From Paraburkholderia sp. PREW-6R (GTDB lineage Bacteria > Pseudomonadota > Gammaproteobacteria > Burkholderiales > Burkholderiaceae): a stretch of DNA of 64,000 bases. Each line of letters begins with the position of its first letter. Within the stretch, counting starts at the first letter, position 1. The notes beneath the pieces are model-generated. The model saw only the letters and a list, made by a program, of their open reading frames with translations, was not told where the DNA came from and did not search any database. Both the position numbers and the translations under genes were made by a program. Shown here in pieces: positions 1 through 8,067 of the stretch. The DNA lies in assembly GCF_039621805.1 (NCBI RefSeq), contig NZ_CP155073.1, positions 2,604,001 through 2,668,000 on the forward strand, in the 5' to 3' direction.

Positions 1-38
1 TATGCAGGACGTCAGTGCGTCAGCCTACGAATGACGAC

Positions 39-461
39 TCAGCCTACCTTGATATACGCGAATTCCTTCGACACATTTGGCGGCACATAGGCGCCGCTGA
101 TCCGCACGCGCGGCGTCAGCCGCTTCTTCTGATCCCACCACCGACGACGCTGCGAATGCGTCAGAAATCGCAAATGCTTTCGGTAAGAAAAAATATTCAT
201 GACTACGCTCCAGAATCTGACTGCGAGACGAAATACCAAAGACATCAACCGCGAAGCCGGCTCATTGAGACGCAAGCCACTCATGAGGAACATTCTGAGC
301 AGTTTTCGCGCCCGCGTGAAGCGCGCGGCCGGATGAACGGGCGAGCGCGACATATCGCCAGCCGACTTGACGAGCGCCGCACGACCAAACGCACGCCGCA
401 CATTGGCGGATGCGCGATACTTCTGCTTCCATTCAAACGTCCAGTCTGGAGCAGGCAACAT
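39..461 (-). CDS. doubtful hypothetical protein
   Basis: An open frame of about 140 codons, rich in Arg and aromatic residues, with no domain I recognise. Its ATG (complement of 459-461) overlaps the ATG of the DUF2520 gene on the other strand at 460, which would be an unusual head-to-head arrangement. Base composition in the first 260 bases is less GC-rich than in the genes that follow, and the codon pattern is not convincing. An overlapping + frame (15-686) looks equally non-coding. It could be a small lineage-specific gene, a decayed gene or plain intergenic sequence. I list it only because nothing else explains the first 450 bases. Confidence 0.22.
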   Translation of the reverse strand: MLPAPDWTFEWKQKYRASANVRRAFGRAALVKSAGDMSRSPVHPAARFTRARKLLRMFLMSGLRLNEPASRLMSLVFRLAVRFWSVVMNIFSYRKHLRFLTHSQRRRWWDQKKRLTPRVRISGAYVPPNVSKEFAYIKVG

Positions 462-1407
462 GTCCCAGTCCTCATTGCCGCGCCTCGGTTTCATCGGTGC
501 GGGGCGCCTTGCGCGCTGTCTGGCGCTCGGCTTCTCGCGAGCCGGCTATCCAGTCACGGCGGTGGCAAGCCGCACCGCCGCTTCGGCCCACCACCTCGCG
601 AGCCAGACCGATCACTGCGTGGCATTCGGCGATCCCCAACAGGTGATCGACGCTGCCGATGTCATCTTTTTAACGGTTCCAGATGACAGCATCGGTACGA
701 CAGCGCACACACTGAGATTCGGCGGACCGTCGGCCGCCACGTCGACTGCCGCGAACGGCAAGGCGCTCGTGCATTGCAGCGGCGCGTCGCCGGTAGATCT
801 TTTGGCGCCCGCCCGCGATCAAGGGGCGGCGATTGGCGGCTTCCATCCACTGTATCTCTTCAGTGGCGATGCCGCCGACGTCGAGCGGATCGCCGGCTGC
901 TCGGTGACGATCGAGGCCGACGGCGCCCTGAAAGACACGCTCACGGCGCTGGCCGTCGCGCTGGGTTGTCATCCGCTGTCGATCCCGCCGGGTGGCCGCA
1001 TGCTGTATCACGCGGCCGCGCACTACGCGGCCAGCTTTGCACTGTGCAGTCTCGCCGAATGCGTGACGCTCTGGCAGACGCTTGGCATGACCGAAGAAGA
1101 CGCGCTGCGCGCGCTGCTGCCCATGCTATCGGGCACGATCGAAGCCGCACGCGACAAGGGCTTGCCCAACGCGCTCGCGGGCCCCGTGTCGCGCGGCGAT
1201 ACGGGCGTCGTGCAAAAGCAGCTTGCGCTGCTCGAGAGCTTCGGCGGCGACCATGCCGCGCTGTACGGCTTGATGTCGCGGCGCGCGGTCGGTCTCGCCG
1301 AGCGGCGCGCGACGTCGCCCGCGGCAATCGAGGCGATTGCGAGCGTCGTCGAAGAATCGCTCGGGCGCTCGCTCATTCAGGCGGCGGCAGGTGCAAGCGC
1401 CAAGTAA
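460..1407 (+). CDS. Rossmann-fold DUF2520 protein (ProC/ApbA-like)
   Basis: A 315-residue protein that begins with an NAD(P)-binding beta-alpha-beta fold (FIGAGRLA at about residues 11-18). The C-terminal half has the DUF2520 signature GPVSRGD, followed by a helix typical of F420/pyrroline-carboxylate-reductase-like dimerisation domains. The family is a predicted NAD(P)-dependent oxidoreductase of unknown substrate and is probably cytoplasmic. I chose the ATG at 460 because the glycine-rich fold starts about ten residues later. The upstream in-frame extension to 367 is Arg-rich and unlike the family. The next gene starts 77 bases downstream on the same strand, so the two may be co-transcribed. 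Confidence 0.85.
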   Translation: MSQSSLPRLGFIGAGRLARCLALGFSRAGYPVTAVASRTAASAHHLASQTDHCVAFGDPQQVIDAADVIFLTVPDDSIGTTAHTLRFGGPSAATSTAANGKALVHCSGASPVDLLAPARDQGAAIGGFHPLYLFSGDAADVERIAGCSVTIEADGALKDTLTALAVALGCHPLSIPPGGRMLYHAAAHYAASFALCSLAECVTLWQTLGMTEEDALRALLPMLSGTIEAARDKGLPNALAGPVSRGDTGVVQKQLALLESFGGDHAALYGLMSRRAVGLAERRATSPAAIEAIASVVEESLGRSLIQAAAGASAK

Positions 1408-1484
1408 GCCGTGATAATGTGACGTCCGGCGCCGCGCGCAATCCGCTGGCGCTACGCTTCGAGACCAACCGACGAGAACGCACA

Positions 1485-1805
1485 ATGATCAAGGTCAGCA
1501 TCCTCTATCCGTACCGGGAAAACGGCCACTTCGACGTGGACTACTACTGCGTCAACCATATGCCCCTTGCAGCGAAGCTGTTTGGGCCGTCGCTGAAAGG
1601 CTGGTCGGTCGACGTGGGCATCAACGCCGGGCCGCCTGGAACGCCGCCGCCGTACGTGGCCGCGGGGCATTTCCTGTTCGACAGCACGGAAGACTTTTAC
1701 AAGGTGTTCAAACCCGCTTCCGATCGGCTCATGGCGGACATTCCCAATTACACCGACGGCGGCAACGGCGCGATCCTGATCAGCGACATCAGGAAATCCG
1801 TGTGA
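1485..1805 (+). CDS. EthD-family small protein
   Basis: A 106-residue protein of the EthD/dimeric alpha-beta barrel group. It opens with a strand (IKVSILYPY), has a central NHMPLAAKLFG segment typical of the family, and ends with an ISDIRKSV strand. EthD was first linked to ethyl tert-butyl ether degradation, but most chromosomal members have no known substrate. The length is normal for a single-domain member. It follows the DUF2520 gene on the same strand. The longer frame starting at 774 reads through that gene out of frame and is an artefact. The family call is good; the function is unknown. Confidence 0.85.
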   Translation: MIKVSILYPYRENGHFDVDYYCVNHMPLAAKLFGPSLKGWSVDVGINAGPPGTPPPYVAAGHFLFDSTEDFYKVFKPASDRLMADIPNYTDGGNGAILISDIRKSV

Positions 1806-2030
1806 TTGCCAACGGCCAGCGCAAGTTCGACGGCATAGAGTCTGACCGTCGGCCCGCTCAGGCGGCCGTGGTTTCGAAACGATGCGCGCAAGTGCTTGAC
1901 CCAACGCATGATGTGCCGCGCCACTGCGCACAGCATGCGTAACGTTCCAGACGAACGCCGGCGCGCCCAACGGCAAGCGCCGGCATCCGCGGCCCGTTCA
2001 CGGCTGCTACATGAAGGATAAGGACACGAG

Positions 2031-2594
2031 ATGTTTGGCGATATCGCCCGTTTTCTGCTCAATACCGTCTTCACGCTGTTCGGCGCGGCGCTGTTGCTGC
2101 GCGCGTGGCTCCAGGTGGTGCGCATGCCGCCGTACAACCCGGTCACGAACGCCGTGCTCCAGGCCACCAACTGGATCGTGCTGCCGCTGCGGCATATCCT
2201 GCCCAGTACGCGCAAGATCGATTGGGCGAGTCTCGTCGCGGCGCTGCTCGCGGCGATTGTCTATGTCGTGCTGATGGTGTTCCTGACGGGCGCTGATCCG
2301 CTCACGTTGTTGCCCACGCTACTGATCGTCGCCGTGCTGACGCTGATCAAGTGGGCGCTCAATCTGGTCATCTGGATGACGATTCTGATGGCACTGCTGT
2401 CGTGGCTCAACCCGCGCTCGCCGGCCATGCCGATTCTGTATCAGCTGACTGCGCCGTTTCTGAATCCGCTGCGGCGTGTGGTACCGCAACTCGGCGGCAT
2501 CGACCTTTCGCCAATCCTGCTGTTCGTGATCGTGCAGGTGCTGCTGATGGTGGTAACGCGCGCTGCCGTTCAGCTGACTTACTTCGTCATCTGA
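2031..2594 (+). CDS. YggT family membrane protein
   Basis: A 187-residue integral membrane protein with two YggT repeats, each a pair of hydrophobic helices around a proline-bearing amphipathic stretch. One is around residues 5-85, with PYNPVTNAVLQATNWIVLPL. The other is around 100-187, with NPRSPAMPILYQLTAPFLNPL. The doubled NPxxP...P pattern is the family hallmark. The role is poorly defined; members have been linked to cell-shape or osmotic phenotypes in other bacteria. The ATG follows AAGGATAAGGAC, which gives a plausible ribosome binding site. The 225 bases upstream hold no gene that I can support. Confidence 0.9.
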   Translation: MFGDIARFLLNTVFTLFGAALLLRAWLQVVRMPPYNPVTNAVLQATNWIVLPLRHILPSTRKIDWASLVAALLAAIVYVVLMVFLTGADPLTLLPTLLIVAVLTLIKWALNLVIWMTILMALLSWLNPRSPAMPILYQLTAPFLNPLRRVVPQLGGIDLSPILLFVIVQVLLMVVTRAAVQLTYFVI

Positions 2595-2653
2595 GGCTTT
2601 CGGGCTCGTGGACGGTCCGTGCCGGTCAGTTTAACGACGGGCGGCGGCGCAAT

Positions 2654-2683
2654 TTGCGCTAACCGCCCGTTCGCGCGTAAAAT
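2654..2683 (+). promoter_or_regulatory. candidate promoter of tRNA-Gly
   Basis: A TAAAAT -10-like box at 2678-2683 lies 10 bases before the mature tRNA 5' end. A weak TTGCGC -35-like box lies 18 bases further upstream. The position fits a tRNA promoter, but the -35 match is poor. Confidence 0.45.
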
Positions 2684-2693
2684 AGCGCGCTCT

Positions 2694-2767
2694 GCGGGCG
2701 TCGTATAATGGTAATACCCTAGCTTCCCAAGCTAGAGCCGTGGGTTCGATTCCCATCGCCCGCTCCA
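2694..2767 (+). tRNA. tRNA-Gly (anticodon CCC)
   Basis: A 74-base cloverleaf. The 7-bp acceptor GCGGGCG pairs with CGCCCGC, followed by discriminator T and an encoded CCA. The anticodon arm is CTAGC-TTCCCAA-GCTAG, which puts CCC at positions 34-36. The T arm contains GGTTCGATTCC-type sequence (TGGGTTCGATTCCCA). Anticodon CCC with this acceptor is glycine and reads GGG. Confidence 0.97.
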
Positions 2768-2841
2768 GATTTTTTCTGACCACGCCGGCTCGCAACCCAT
2801 GCGGCGGCTTTGCGAAAGAATCTGTCGCAATGTCCAGCATG

Positions 2842-2868
2842 AGCCGCCTCCCTGAAGGCGGCTTTTTT
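2842..2868 (+). terminator. Rho-independent terminator after tRNA-Gly
   Basis: AGCCGCC pairs with GGCGGCT across an 8-base loop and is followed by a run of T. It sits about 75 bases after the tRNA. Confidence 0.8.
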
Positions 2869-3033
2869 ATAGCGGCGGCCCGCCCTCGCAGCGCGAAGCT
2901 GGCGGCGTGTCGGCGAAGCAATGGCGCGGCTGTTCGTATGTTTGCACTGTGCGTCCGATTACGGCGCACGTCGCGCACCACCCCCGGCGCACGGCGCAGC
3001 CGCGCAGCCCTTACCCTTGTAGCCGCATCCACG

Positions 3034-3813
3034 ATGATTCACGATCCAACCGAACCCGGCCGGCCCGACGAGCTTCCAACGCCCACCGACCCAACCGCGG
3101 ACACCTCTTTGGCCGACGGCGAGCCCGAGGACGGCCTGCACCGCCGACGCATCCGCAGCTTCGTCACGCGCGCCGGTCGCGTCTCAACGGGCCAGCGCCG
3201 CGCGATGGACGAACTGGGACCGCGCTTCGTCGTGCCTTTTGCGCCACAGCAGCCCGACTGGCGCGTCGTCTTCGGCCGCGAGGCGCCACGTGTGCTGGAG
3301 ATCGGCTTCGGGATGGGAGCGACCACGGCCGAGATCGCCTCGAATCGTCCGGAAGACGATTTTCTTGGCGTCGAGGTGCACGAACCGGGCGTCGGCGCAC
3401 TGCTGAAGTTGATGGGCGAGCAGAACCTGTCGAATATCCGCATCATTCAGCACGACGCGGTCGAGGTGCTCGAGCAGATGATCGCGCCGGATAGTCTGGA
3501 CGGCGTGCATATCTTCTTTCCCGACCCGTGGCACAAGGCGCGCCACCACAAGCGCCGCCTGATCCAGCCAAAGTTCGTCGCGCTGCTGGTGTCGCGGCTG
3601 AAGGCGGGCGCATACCTGCACTGCGCGACCGACTGGCAGAACTACGCCGAGCAGATGCTCGACGTGCTCGGCGCGGAGCCCGCGCTGGAAAATACCGTCG
3701 AGGGCTACGCGCCGCGCCCGGACTACCGCCCGGTAACGAAGTTCGAGCGGCGCGGCCTGCGGCTCGGCCACGGCGTGTGGGATCTGGTGTTTCGCAAACG
3801 TGCTGCCGGATAG
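3034..3813 (+). CDS. trmB: tRNA (guanine-N7)-methyltransferase
   Basis: A 259-residue class I SAM methyltransferase that makes m7G46 in tRNA variable loops. The SAM motif [14 protein letters not shown] lies near residue 90. Downstream come the TrmB-specific [15 protein letters not shown] segment (catalytic Asp and substrate-binding residues) and a C-terminal TKFERRG motif, both diagnostic of the family. The first 40 residues form an acidic, Pro/Thr-rich tail that is common in betaproteobacterial members. I used the ATG at 3034; a longer frame to 2740 would run through the tRNA terminator. A terminator follows at 3884. Confidence 0.96.
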   Translation: MIHDPTEPGRPDELPTPTDPTADTSLADGEPEDGLHRRRIRSFVTRAGRVSTGQRRAMDELGPRFVVPFAPQQPDWRVVFGREAPRVLEIGFGMGATTAEIASNRPEDDFLGVEVHEPGVGALLKLMGEQNLSNIRIIQHDAVEVLEQMIAPDSLDGVHIFFPDPWHKARHHKRRLIQPKFVALLVSRLKAGAYLHCATDWQNYAEQMLDVLGAEPALENTVEGYAPRPDYRPVTKFERRGLRLGHGVWDLVFRKRAAG

Positions 3814-3883
3814 GCGGCGAAGGCTCGGTCAACGCTGGTGCAACGCAAGCGCACAAGCGCTGCAAAAACCGAAAACACCGAAA

Positions 3884-3912
3884 AGGTCCGCTTCACCCAG
3901 GCGGACTTTTTT
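3884..3912 (+). terminator. terminator of trmB
   Basis: GTCCGC pairs with GCGGAC, extended by flanking A and T bases, and is followed by TTTTTT. It lies between the convergent trmB and uppP. Confidence 0.7.
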
Positions 3913-3943
3913 GTTTCCACGGGCGCGAACTCGCGTCAGATGC

Positions 3944-4780
3944 TCAATCCGCCCAGCTCAACGCGCCGCTGTAGCCGATCAGCAGAATCAATAAGCCGAA
4001 GCCGATCCGATACCACGCAAACGCGGTGAAATCGTGCGCGGCGATATAGCGCAACAGCCAGCGCACGCAGGCAAAGGCGCTAATGAACGCAGCGACGAAG
4101 CCGATCGCGAACGTACCGAGCGCGTCGACGGACAGCGAATGCCAGTCTTTGTAAAGCTCGTATGCCGTCGCACCGAAGATAATCGGGATGGCCAGAAAGA
4201 ACGAAAACTCGGTGGCGACGCGCCGGTCGAGACCGAACAGCATCCCGCCTATGATCGTCGAACCCGAGCGCGACATGCCCGGAATCAACGCAAAGCACTG
4301 CGCGAGACCGACTTTGAGCGCATCGAGCGGCGTGAGGTCATCCACGTTTTTTACGCGCGCCGCTCTCTGCCCGGTGGAACGCTGGCGAGCTTCCGCCCAC
4401 AAGATCACCACGCCGCCGGCGACGAGGGCAAACGCGACCGGCACGGGTGAAAACAGCGCCGCCTTGATCGTTTTCTCGAACAGCAGGCCGAGCACGATCG
4501 CCGGAATGGTCGCAATAACCACGTTGAGCGTGAAGCGCCGCGCGTCCGGCCGTGTCGGCAAGCCCGACACCACGCTGCCGATGCGCCGCCGGAACTCCCA
4601 GCACACCGCGAGAATCGCGCCGAGCTGAATGACGACGTCGAAGGTTTTCGCGTGGTCGTCGGTGAAATTCAGCAGGCTTCCCGCGACGATCAGATGCCCG
4701 GTGCTCGACACCGGCAAAAACTCCGTGAGCCCTTCCACCACGCCCAGAATCAGCGCCTTGCAAGCCAGTAGCCAGTCCAT
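3944..4780 (-). CDS. uppP: undecaprenyl-diphosphatase
   Basis: A 278-residue multi-spanning inner-membrane enzyme that dephosphorylates undecaprenyl pyrophosphate to recycle the lipid carrier of peptidoglycan and surface-polysaccharide synthesis. Overexpression of this family is known to give bacitracin resistance. Both catalytic signatures are present: [14 protein letters not shown] at residues 16-29 and PGMSRSGST at 167-175. About eight hydrophobic segments are visible. The length is normal for the family. It is convergent with trmB, and its upstream neighbour on the same strand is the DUF1439 lipoprotein, 78 bases away. Confidence 0.97.
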   Translation of the reverse strand: MDWLLACKALILGVVEGLTEFLPVSSTGHLIVAGSLLNFTDDHAKTFDVVIQLGAILAVCWEFRRRIGSVVSGLPTRPDARRFTLNVVIATIPAIVLGLLFEKTIKAALFSPVPVAFALVAGGVVILWAEARQRSTGQRAARVKNVDDLTPLDALKVGLAQCFALIPGMSRSGSTIIGGMLFGLDRRVATEFSFFLAIPIIFGATAYELYKDWHSLSVDALGTFAIGFVAAFISAFACVRWLLRYIAAHDFTAFAWYRIGFGLLILLIGYSGALSWAD

Positions 4781-4858
4781 CCCTGCCCCTTGTCACTGTT
4801 GTCAGTCGGAACGAACAGGGCCAGACAGTCGCGCGGCCCTGCCGGCCGCGCGCTTGCG

Positions 4859-5452
4859 TCACTTTTCGACGATTTGCACGCGTATGCCGTTTGTAAGGAT
4901 TGTGATTGTACCGGGTTCGTAGTTCACGCCGGCAAATTGCAGTTGTTCCGACTTGAACGTGTAGATCGGATAGTTGGCAAGGAGCTGCGTGGCCAGCACG
5001 GCGGCCCCCGCATTGATCTGCTGCGTGTAGGCCTGCGCCTGTCCGCTCACGCTGACGTTGTCCACGTTTGGCGAGCGAAGCACGACTGACCTGCTGGCTG
5101 CGTCGTAAGCAAGTTCGCTCGACAGCGTGAACACGCCGTCCACCGGTTGCGGCATGAACGGGCTGGCAAGATGCGCGTCGAGCTTGATGGACACGCGATT
5201 CGTCTCCGGCAGGAACCCGACCACCGGATTGTCGAGCGCCACGTCGAACACCTGCGAGACCGTGCGCCGATACGGAAACTTGCGCTGCACGGCGTCCTGC
5301 ACCTGCTGCTGCGAAAACGTGTAGTGCGATGGGATGAACGGAAAAGTGGACGTCGCGCAAGCAGCCATGGAAAGCGTGATGCCGAGCGCGCTACAACCGG
5401 TCAGCGCGGCAAGCAGAAAGCGGCGCCGGGACGGCGCAGCAAGTCGGGTCAT
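4859..5452 (-). CDS. DUF1439 / YceB-like lipoprotein
   Basis: A 197-residue exported protein. The N-terminus has a twin-arginine-like RRRFLLAAL stretch, a hydrophobic core and a probable lipobox (MAAC, Cys about residue 32), so it is probably an outer-membrane-directed lipoprotein. The mature part is the DUF1439 domain: a repeated pattern of beta strands, including an FLPETNRVSIKLDA segment, with a closing PGTITILTNGIRVQIVE. E. coli YceB belongs to this family; its role is not established. The RRRFLL motif raises the possibility of Tat export, but such motifs also occur in Sec lipoproteins. Confidence 0.85.
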   Translation of the reverse strand: MTRLAAPSRRRFLLAALTGCSALGITLSMAACATSTFPFIPSHYTFSQQQVQDAVQRKFPYRRTVSQVFDVALDNPVVGFLPETNRVSIKLDAHLASPFMPQPVDGVFTLSSELAYDAASRSVVLRSPNVDNVSVSGQAQAYTQQINAGAAVLATQLLANYPIYTFKSEQLQFAGVNYEPGTITILTNGIRVQIVEK

Positions 5453-5585
5453 GCGAAATCTCCTGTGGACATTTTCTTGGGCCGTTATCGAAGTCGGAGG
5501 ACGACGGTCGGGTGGTGTCGCGGGGTCATCAACACAGCCGGGGGACTCCCCGGCGCATACGTTCGTTTATTGCAGGATCAACCGT

Positions 5586-6011
5586 TCACGCAGACGGACG
5601 CGTTTGCACTTCGAGTTGCGTGAGCCACGTCAACGCTTCGACGCGGCTCGTGCCGCACATCTCCGCCTGCGGCTGCAGCCCTGAACAGCACGCCGGACGC
5701 TCAGGCTGGCCGAAGATCGCGCAGCGCAGATCGTCGCCGAGTTGTATGCAGCGCACGCCCGCCGGCTTGCCGTTCGGCATGCCCGGAATCGGACTCGAAA
5801 TCGAAGGCGCGATACAGCACGCGCCGCAGTAGGGACGGCACGCGTGTCCGTCCACATTGAACGGCGACGTGCAGGCCTCTCGCGGCTTCGACTCATGTGC
5901 CGACTCATGTGCCGACTCATGCACAGAGTCATGCACCGAGTCATGCGCGCAGTCATGCTTCGAGTCGCGCGCCACGTTTTGCTGCATCACACTGTCCGAC
6001 ACATCATTCAC
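5586..6011 (-). CDS. YkgJ-type cysteine-cluster protein with His/Ser repeat
   Basis: A 141-residue protein. The C-terminal part carries the YkgJ (PF03692-like) cysteine cluster: CRPYCGACC, then a Cys in VRCIQL, one in LRCAIF, and CC plus MCG near the end. This arrangement is predicted to bind zinc or an iron-sulfur centre; the function is unknown. The first 45 residues are unusual: a tetrapeptide repeat of the form (A/V)H(D/E)S repeated about six times. It is encoded by a 12-base degenerate repeat at 5889-5972. A start after the repeat, close to [13 protein letters not shown], would leave a typical short YkgJ protein, so the true start is uncertain. Confidence 0.75.
   Translation of the reverse strand: MNDVSDSVMQQNVARDSKHDCAHDSVHDSVHESAHESAHESKPREACTSPFNVDGHACRPYCGACCIAPSISSPIPGMPNGKPAGVRCIQLGDDLRCAIFGQPERPACCSGLQPQAEMCGTSRVEALTWLTQLEVQTRPSA
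5889..5972 (-). repeat. 12-bp in-frame degenerate tandem repeat
   Basis: Seven consecutive 12-base units, read on + as CGACTCATGTGC and variants. The first two are identical and the last is diverged. Each encodes four residues of the His/Ser-rich N-terminus of the cysteine-cluster protein on the - strand. Copy-number changes would keep the reading frame. Confidence 0.85.
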
Positions 6012-6222
6012 GACGTTTTCCTGAATTCAAAACGGGCAACACCTTGCCAGACCCGCATTGTGCCACTGCCTCTCGTGCGACCTTTTTACGCAATCGTCCC
6101 GATGACCATCCGCCTAAACTTGCTGGATACGAATGGCCACGCCCGAGGGGCATCCGCGCGGTTCGGGCTGGTCCGACGAAGCCGCCTTTGCCTCATGGCG
6201 TCGGCGTCAGAACGGGCTTCCC

Positions 6223-7608
6223 ATGACTATCGCCAACACACTCTTTCGCCCCGACCTGCTTGCCCGATATCACGCAAACGGTCCTCGTTATACGTCCTAT
6301 CCCACGGCCCTGCAGTTCCGTGACGACTTCGATCCCGCCGACTACCTGCGCGCCGCCGCCGATCCGGGCGCAGCATCGACCGATCTCTCGCTGTATTTCC
6401 ACATCCCCTTTTGCGATACCGTGTGCTTCTACTGCGGATGCAACAGGATCGCGACGAAAAACCGTTCGCATGCACGACCGTACCTCGATCAGTTAAAGCG
6501 CGAGATGGCGTTGCAGGCGGCGCATTTCGATACGCGCCGCCCGGTGTCGCAACTTCACCTGGGCGGCGGCACGCCCACTTTCCTGTCGCACGACGAGTTG
6601 ACTGAATTGATGGCGGCGGCGCGCGAGCATTTCTCGTTGCTGCCCGACGCACTCTCCGAGTATTCGATCGAGGTCGATCCGCGCGAGGCGTCGCCGGAAA
6701 CGGTTGCGCACTTGCGCTCACTCGGCTTTAACCGCCTCAGCCTCGGTGTGCAGGACTTCGATCCCGTGGTGCAACGGGCAATCAACCGTGTGCAGCCTTT
6801 CGAGATGACCGCGTCGGTCATGCAGGCCGCGCGCGCCACAGGCTTCCATTCGATCGGCGTCGATCTGATTTATGGATTGCCACATCAAACGGTGGAAAGC
6901 TTCAGCCGCACGCTCGACACGATGATCGAGCTTGCGCCCGATCGGCTCTCGGTGTTCGCCTATGCGCACATGCCGCAGCTCTTCAAGATGCAAAGACAGA
7001 TGGACCCGGCTGCGCTGCCCACGCCGCCCATGCGGCTCGCGATCCTGCAACGCGTGATCGAGCGCTTGACCGGTGCGGGCTACGTCTATATCGGCATGGA
7101 TCACTTTGCGCTGCCCACCGACGAACTCGCGCGTGCGCAAGCAAGCCGCACGCTGCATCGCAACTTTCAGGGCTACAGCACGCGGGCCGAATGCGATCTG
7201 ATCGGCCTCGGCGTGTCGTCGATCGGCAAGGTCGGCGATGTCTACGCGCAAAACGCCAAAGACCTGCCCGTCTATTCGGCGGCGATGAAAGCCGGCAAGC
7301 TCGCGATTACACGCGGCGTGCGCCTGAGCGTCGACGATCGCCTGCGCCGCGACATCATCACGCAACTCATGTGCAACCTCGAAGTGCGCTTCGATGAATT
7401 CGAAGCCGCGTATGGCATCCGCTTCGCTGATGTGTTCGAGCCGGAACTGGAAAGGCTGGCAAGCTTCGAGCAGGATGGGCTGATCTCGATCAGCGAACGC
7501 CAGCTCGACGTGCTCACTGCGGGGCGCATGCTCGTGCGCAATATTGCGATGGTGTTCGACCGCTACCTTGGACAGCAAACGCTCGAACGCTTTTCGCGGA
7601 CGGTTTGA
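6223..7608 (+). CDS. hemN: oxygen-independent coproporphyrinogen III oxidase
   Basis: A 461-residue radical-SAM enzyme that converts coproporphyrinogen III to protoporphyrinogen IX without oxygen in haem synthesis. The cluster-binding CDTVCFYC motif places Cys at residues 64, 68 and 71, and an N-terminal YTSYPTA segment is typical of true HemN. HLGGGTPTFL (SAM-binding) and the C-terminal HemN domain follow. The full length, not the roughly 380 residues of HemW-like paralogues, supports HemN. I chose the ATG at 6223 because family proteins begin close to this point. An in-frame ATG at 6133 would add 30 residues of low similarity and cannot be excluded. I saw no clear FNR-type palindrome upstream. 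Confidence 0.95.
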   Translation: MTIANTLFRPDLLARYHANGPRYTSYPTALQFRDDFDPADYLRAAADPGAASTDLSLYFHIPFCDTVCFYCGCNRIATKNRSHARPYLDQLKREMALQAAHFDTRRPVSQLHLGGGTPTFLSHDELTELMAAAREHFSLLPDALSEYSIEVDPREASPETVAHLRSLGFNRLSLGVQDFDPVVQRAINRVQPFEMTASVMQAARATGFHSIGVDLIYGLPHQTVESFSRTLDTMIELAPDRLSVFAYAHMPQLFKMQRQMDPAALPTPPMRLAILQRVIERLTGAGYVYIGMDHFALPTDELARAQASRTLHRNFQGYSTRAECDLIGLGVSSIGKVGDVYAQNAKDLPVYSAAMKAGKLAITRGVRLSVDDRLRRDIITQLMCNLEVRFDEFEAAYGIRFADVFEPELERLASFEQDGLISISERQLDVLTAGRMLVRNIAMVFDRYLGQQTLERFSRTV

Positions 7609-7636
7609 AGCGCGGACAGCATGAAGAGCGGCTGGC

Positions 7637-7665
7637 TTGCCCGTCTTCGAAATTTCGGCCATAAT
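7637..7665 (+). promoter_or_regulatory. candidate promoter of tRNA-Leu
   Basis: TTGCCC at 7637-7642, a 17-base spacer and CATAAT at 7660-7665. The spacing is optimal for sigma-70, and the element lies about 47 bases before the mature tRNA. Confidence 0.55.
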
Positions 7666-7712
7666 CTGCGTCTTCGCCGCGCGCCATGTCTTGCGCGTGC
7701 GCTGCAAGACCT

Positions 7713-7797
7713 GCCCAGGTGGTGAAATTGGTAGACGCAGGGGACTCAAAATCCCCCGCCGCAAGGCGTGCCGGTTCGATTCCGGCCCTGGGCACCA
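7713..7797 (+). tRNA. tRNA-Leu (anticodon CAA)
   Basis: An 85-base class II tRNA with a long variable arm. Acceptor GCCCAGG pairs with CCTGGGC, followed by discriminator A and an encoded CCA. The anticodon arm GGGGA-CTCAAAA-TCCCC puts CAA at 34-36, reading UUG. The T arm contains GGTTCGATTCC. Confidence 0.97.
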
Positions 7798-7870
7798 AAG
7801 AATTTCAATGTACGCGTAAGTTCGAATTCTCCTCTCGCGTTCAACTGTACTTTCCAGCCTCGCTTAGCTC

Positions 7871-7910
7871 AAAACCCCGCCTGCGTTGACCGCCTGCGGG
7901 GTTTGTTGCT
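7871..7910 (+). terminator. terminator after tRNA-Leu
   Basis: AACCCCGC pairs with GCGGGGTT across a 15-base loop and is followed by a T-rich tract (TTTGTTG). Confidence 0.65.
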
Positions 7911-8067
7911 TCTGGCCTTCCGACCATGACCATCGCGATCCACGCGCCGCTCTGCAACGGGCAATGGATCGCGCACCTGGCTCAATACGCCACGCTCGAA
8001 CGACGTAAGCGCGCAAACACATTGCACGCCACTTCGCACATCACCTCACACGCCGTTCGACAGACCA

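Noticed and set aside
15..686. 223-codon + frame at the window start
   Set aside because: Runs out of frame into the DUF2520 gene and has no recognisable pattern.
6012..6222. FNR-type palindrome ahead of hemN
   Set aside because: No TTGAT-N4-ATCAA-like sequence found by eye.
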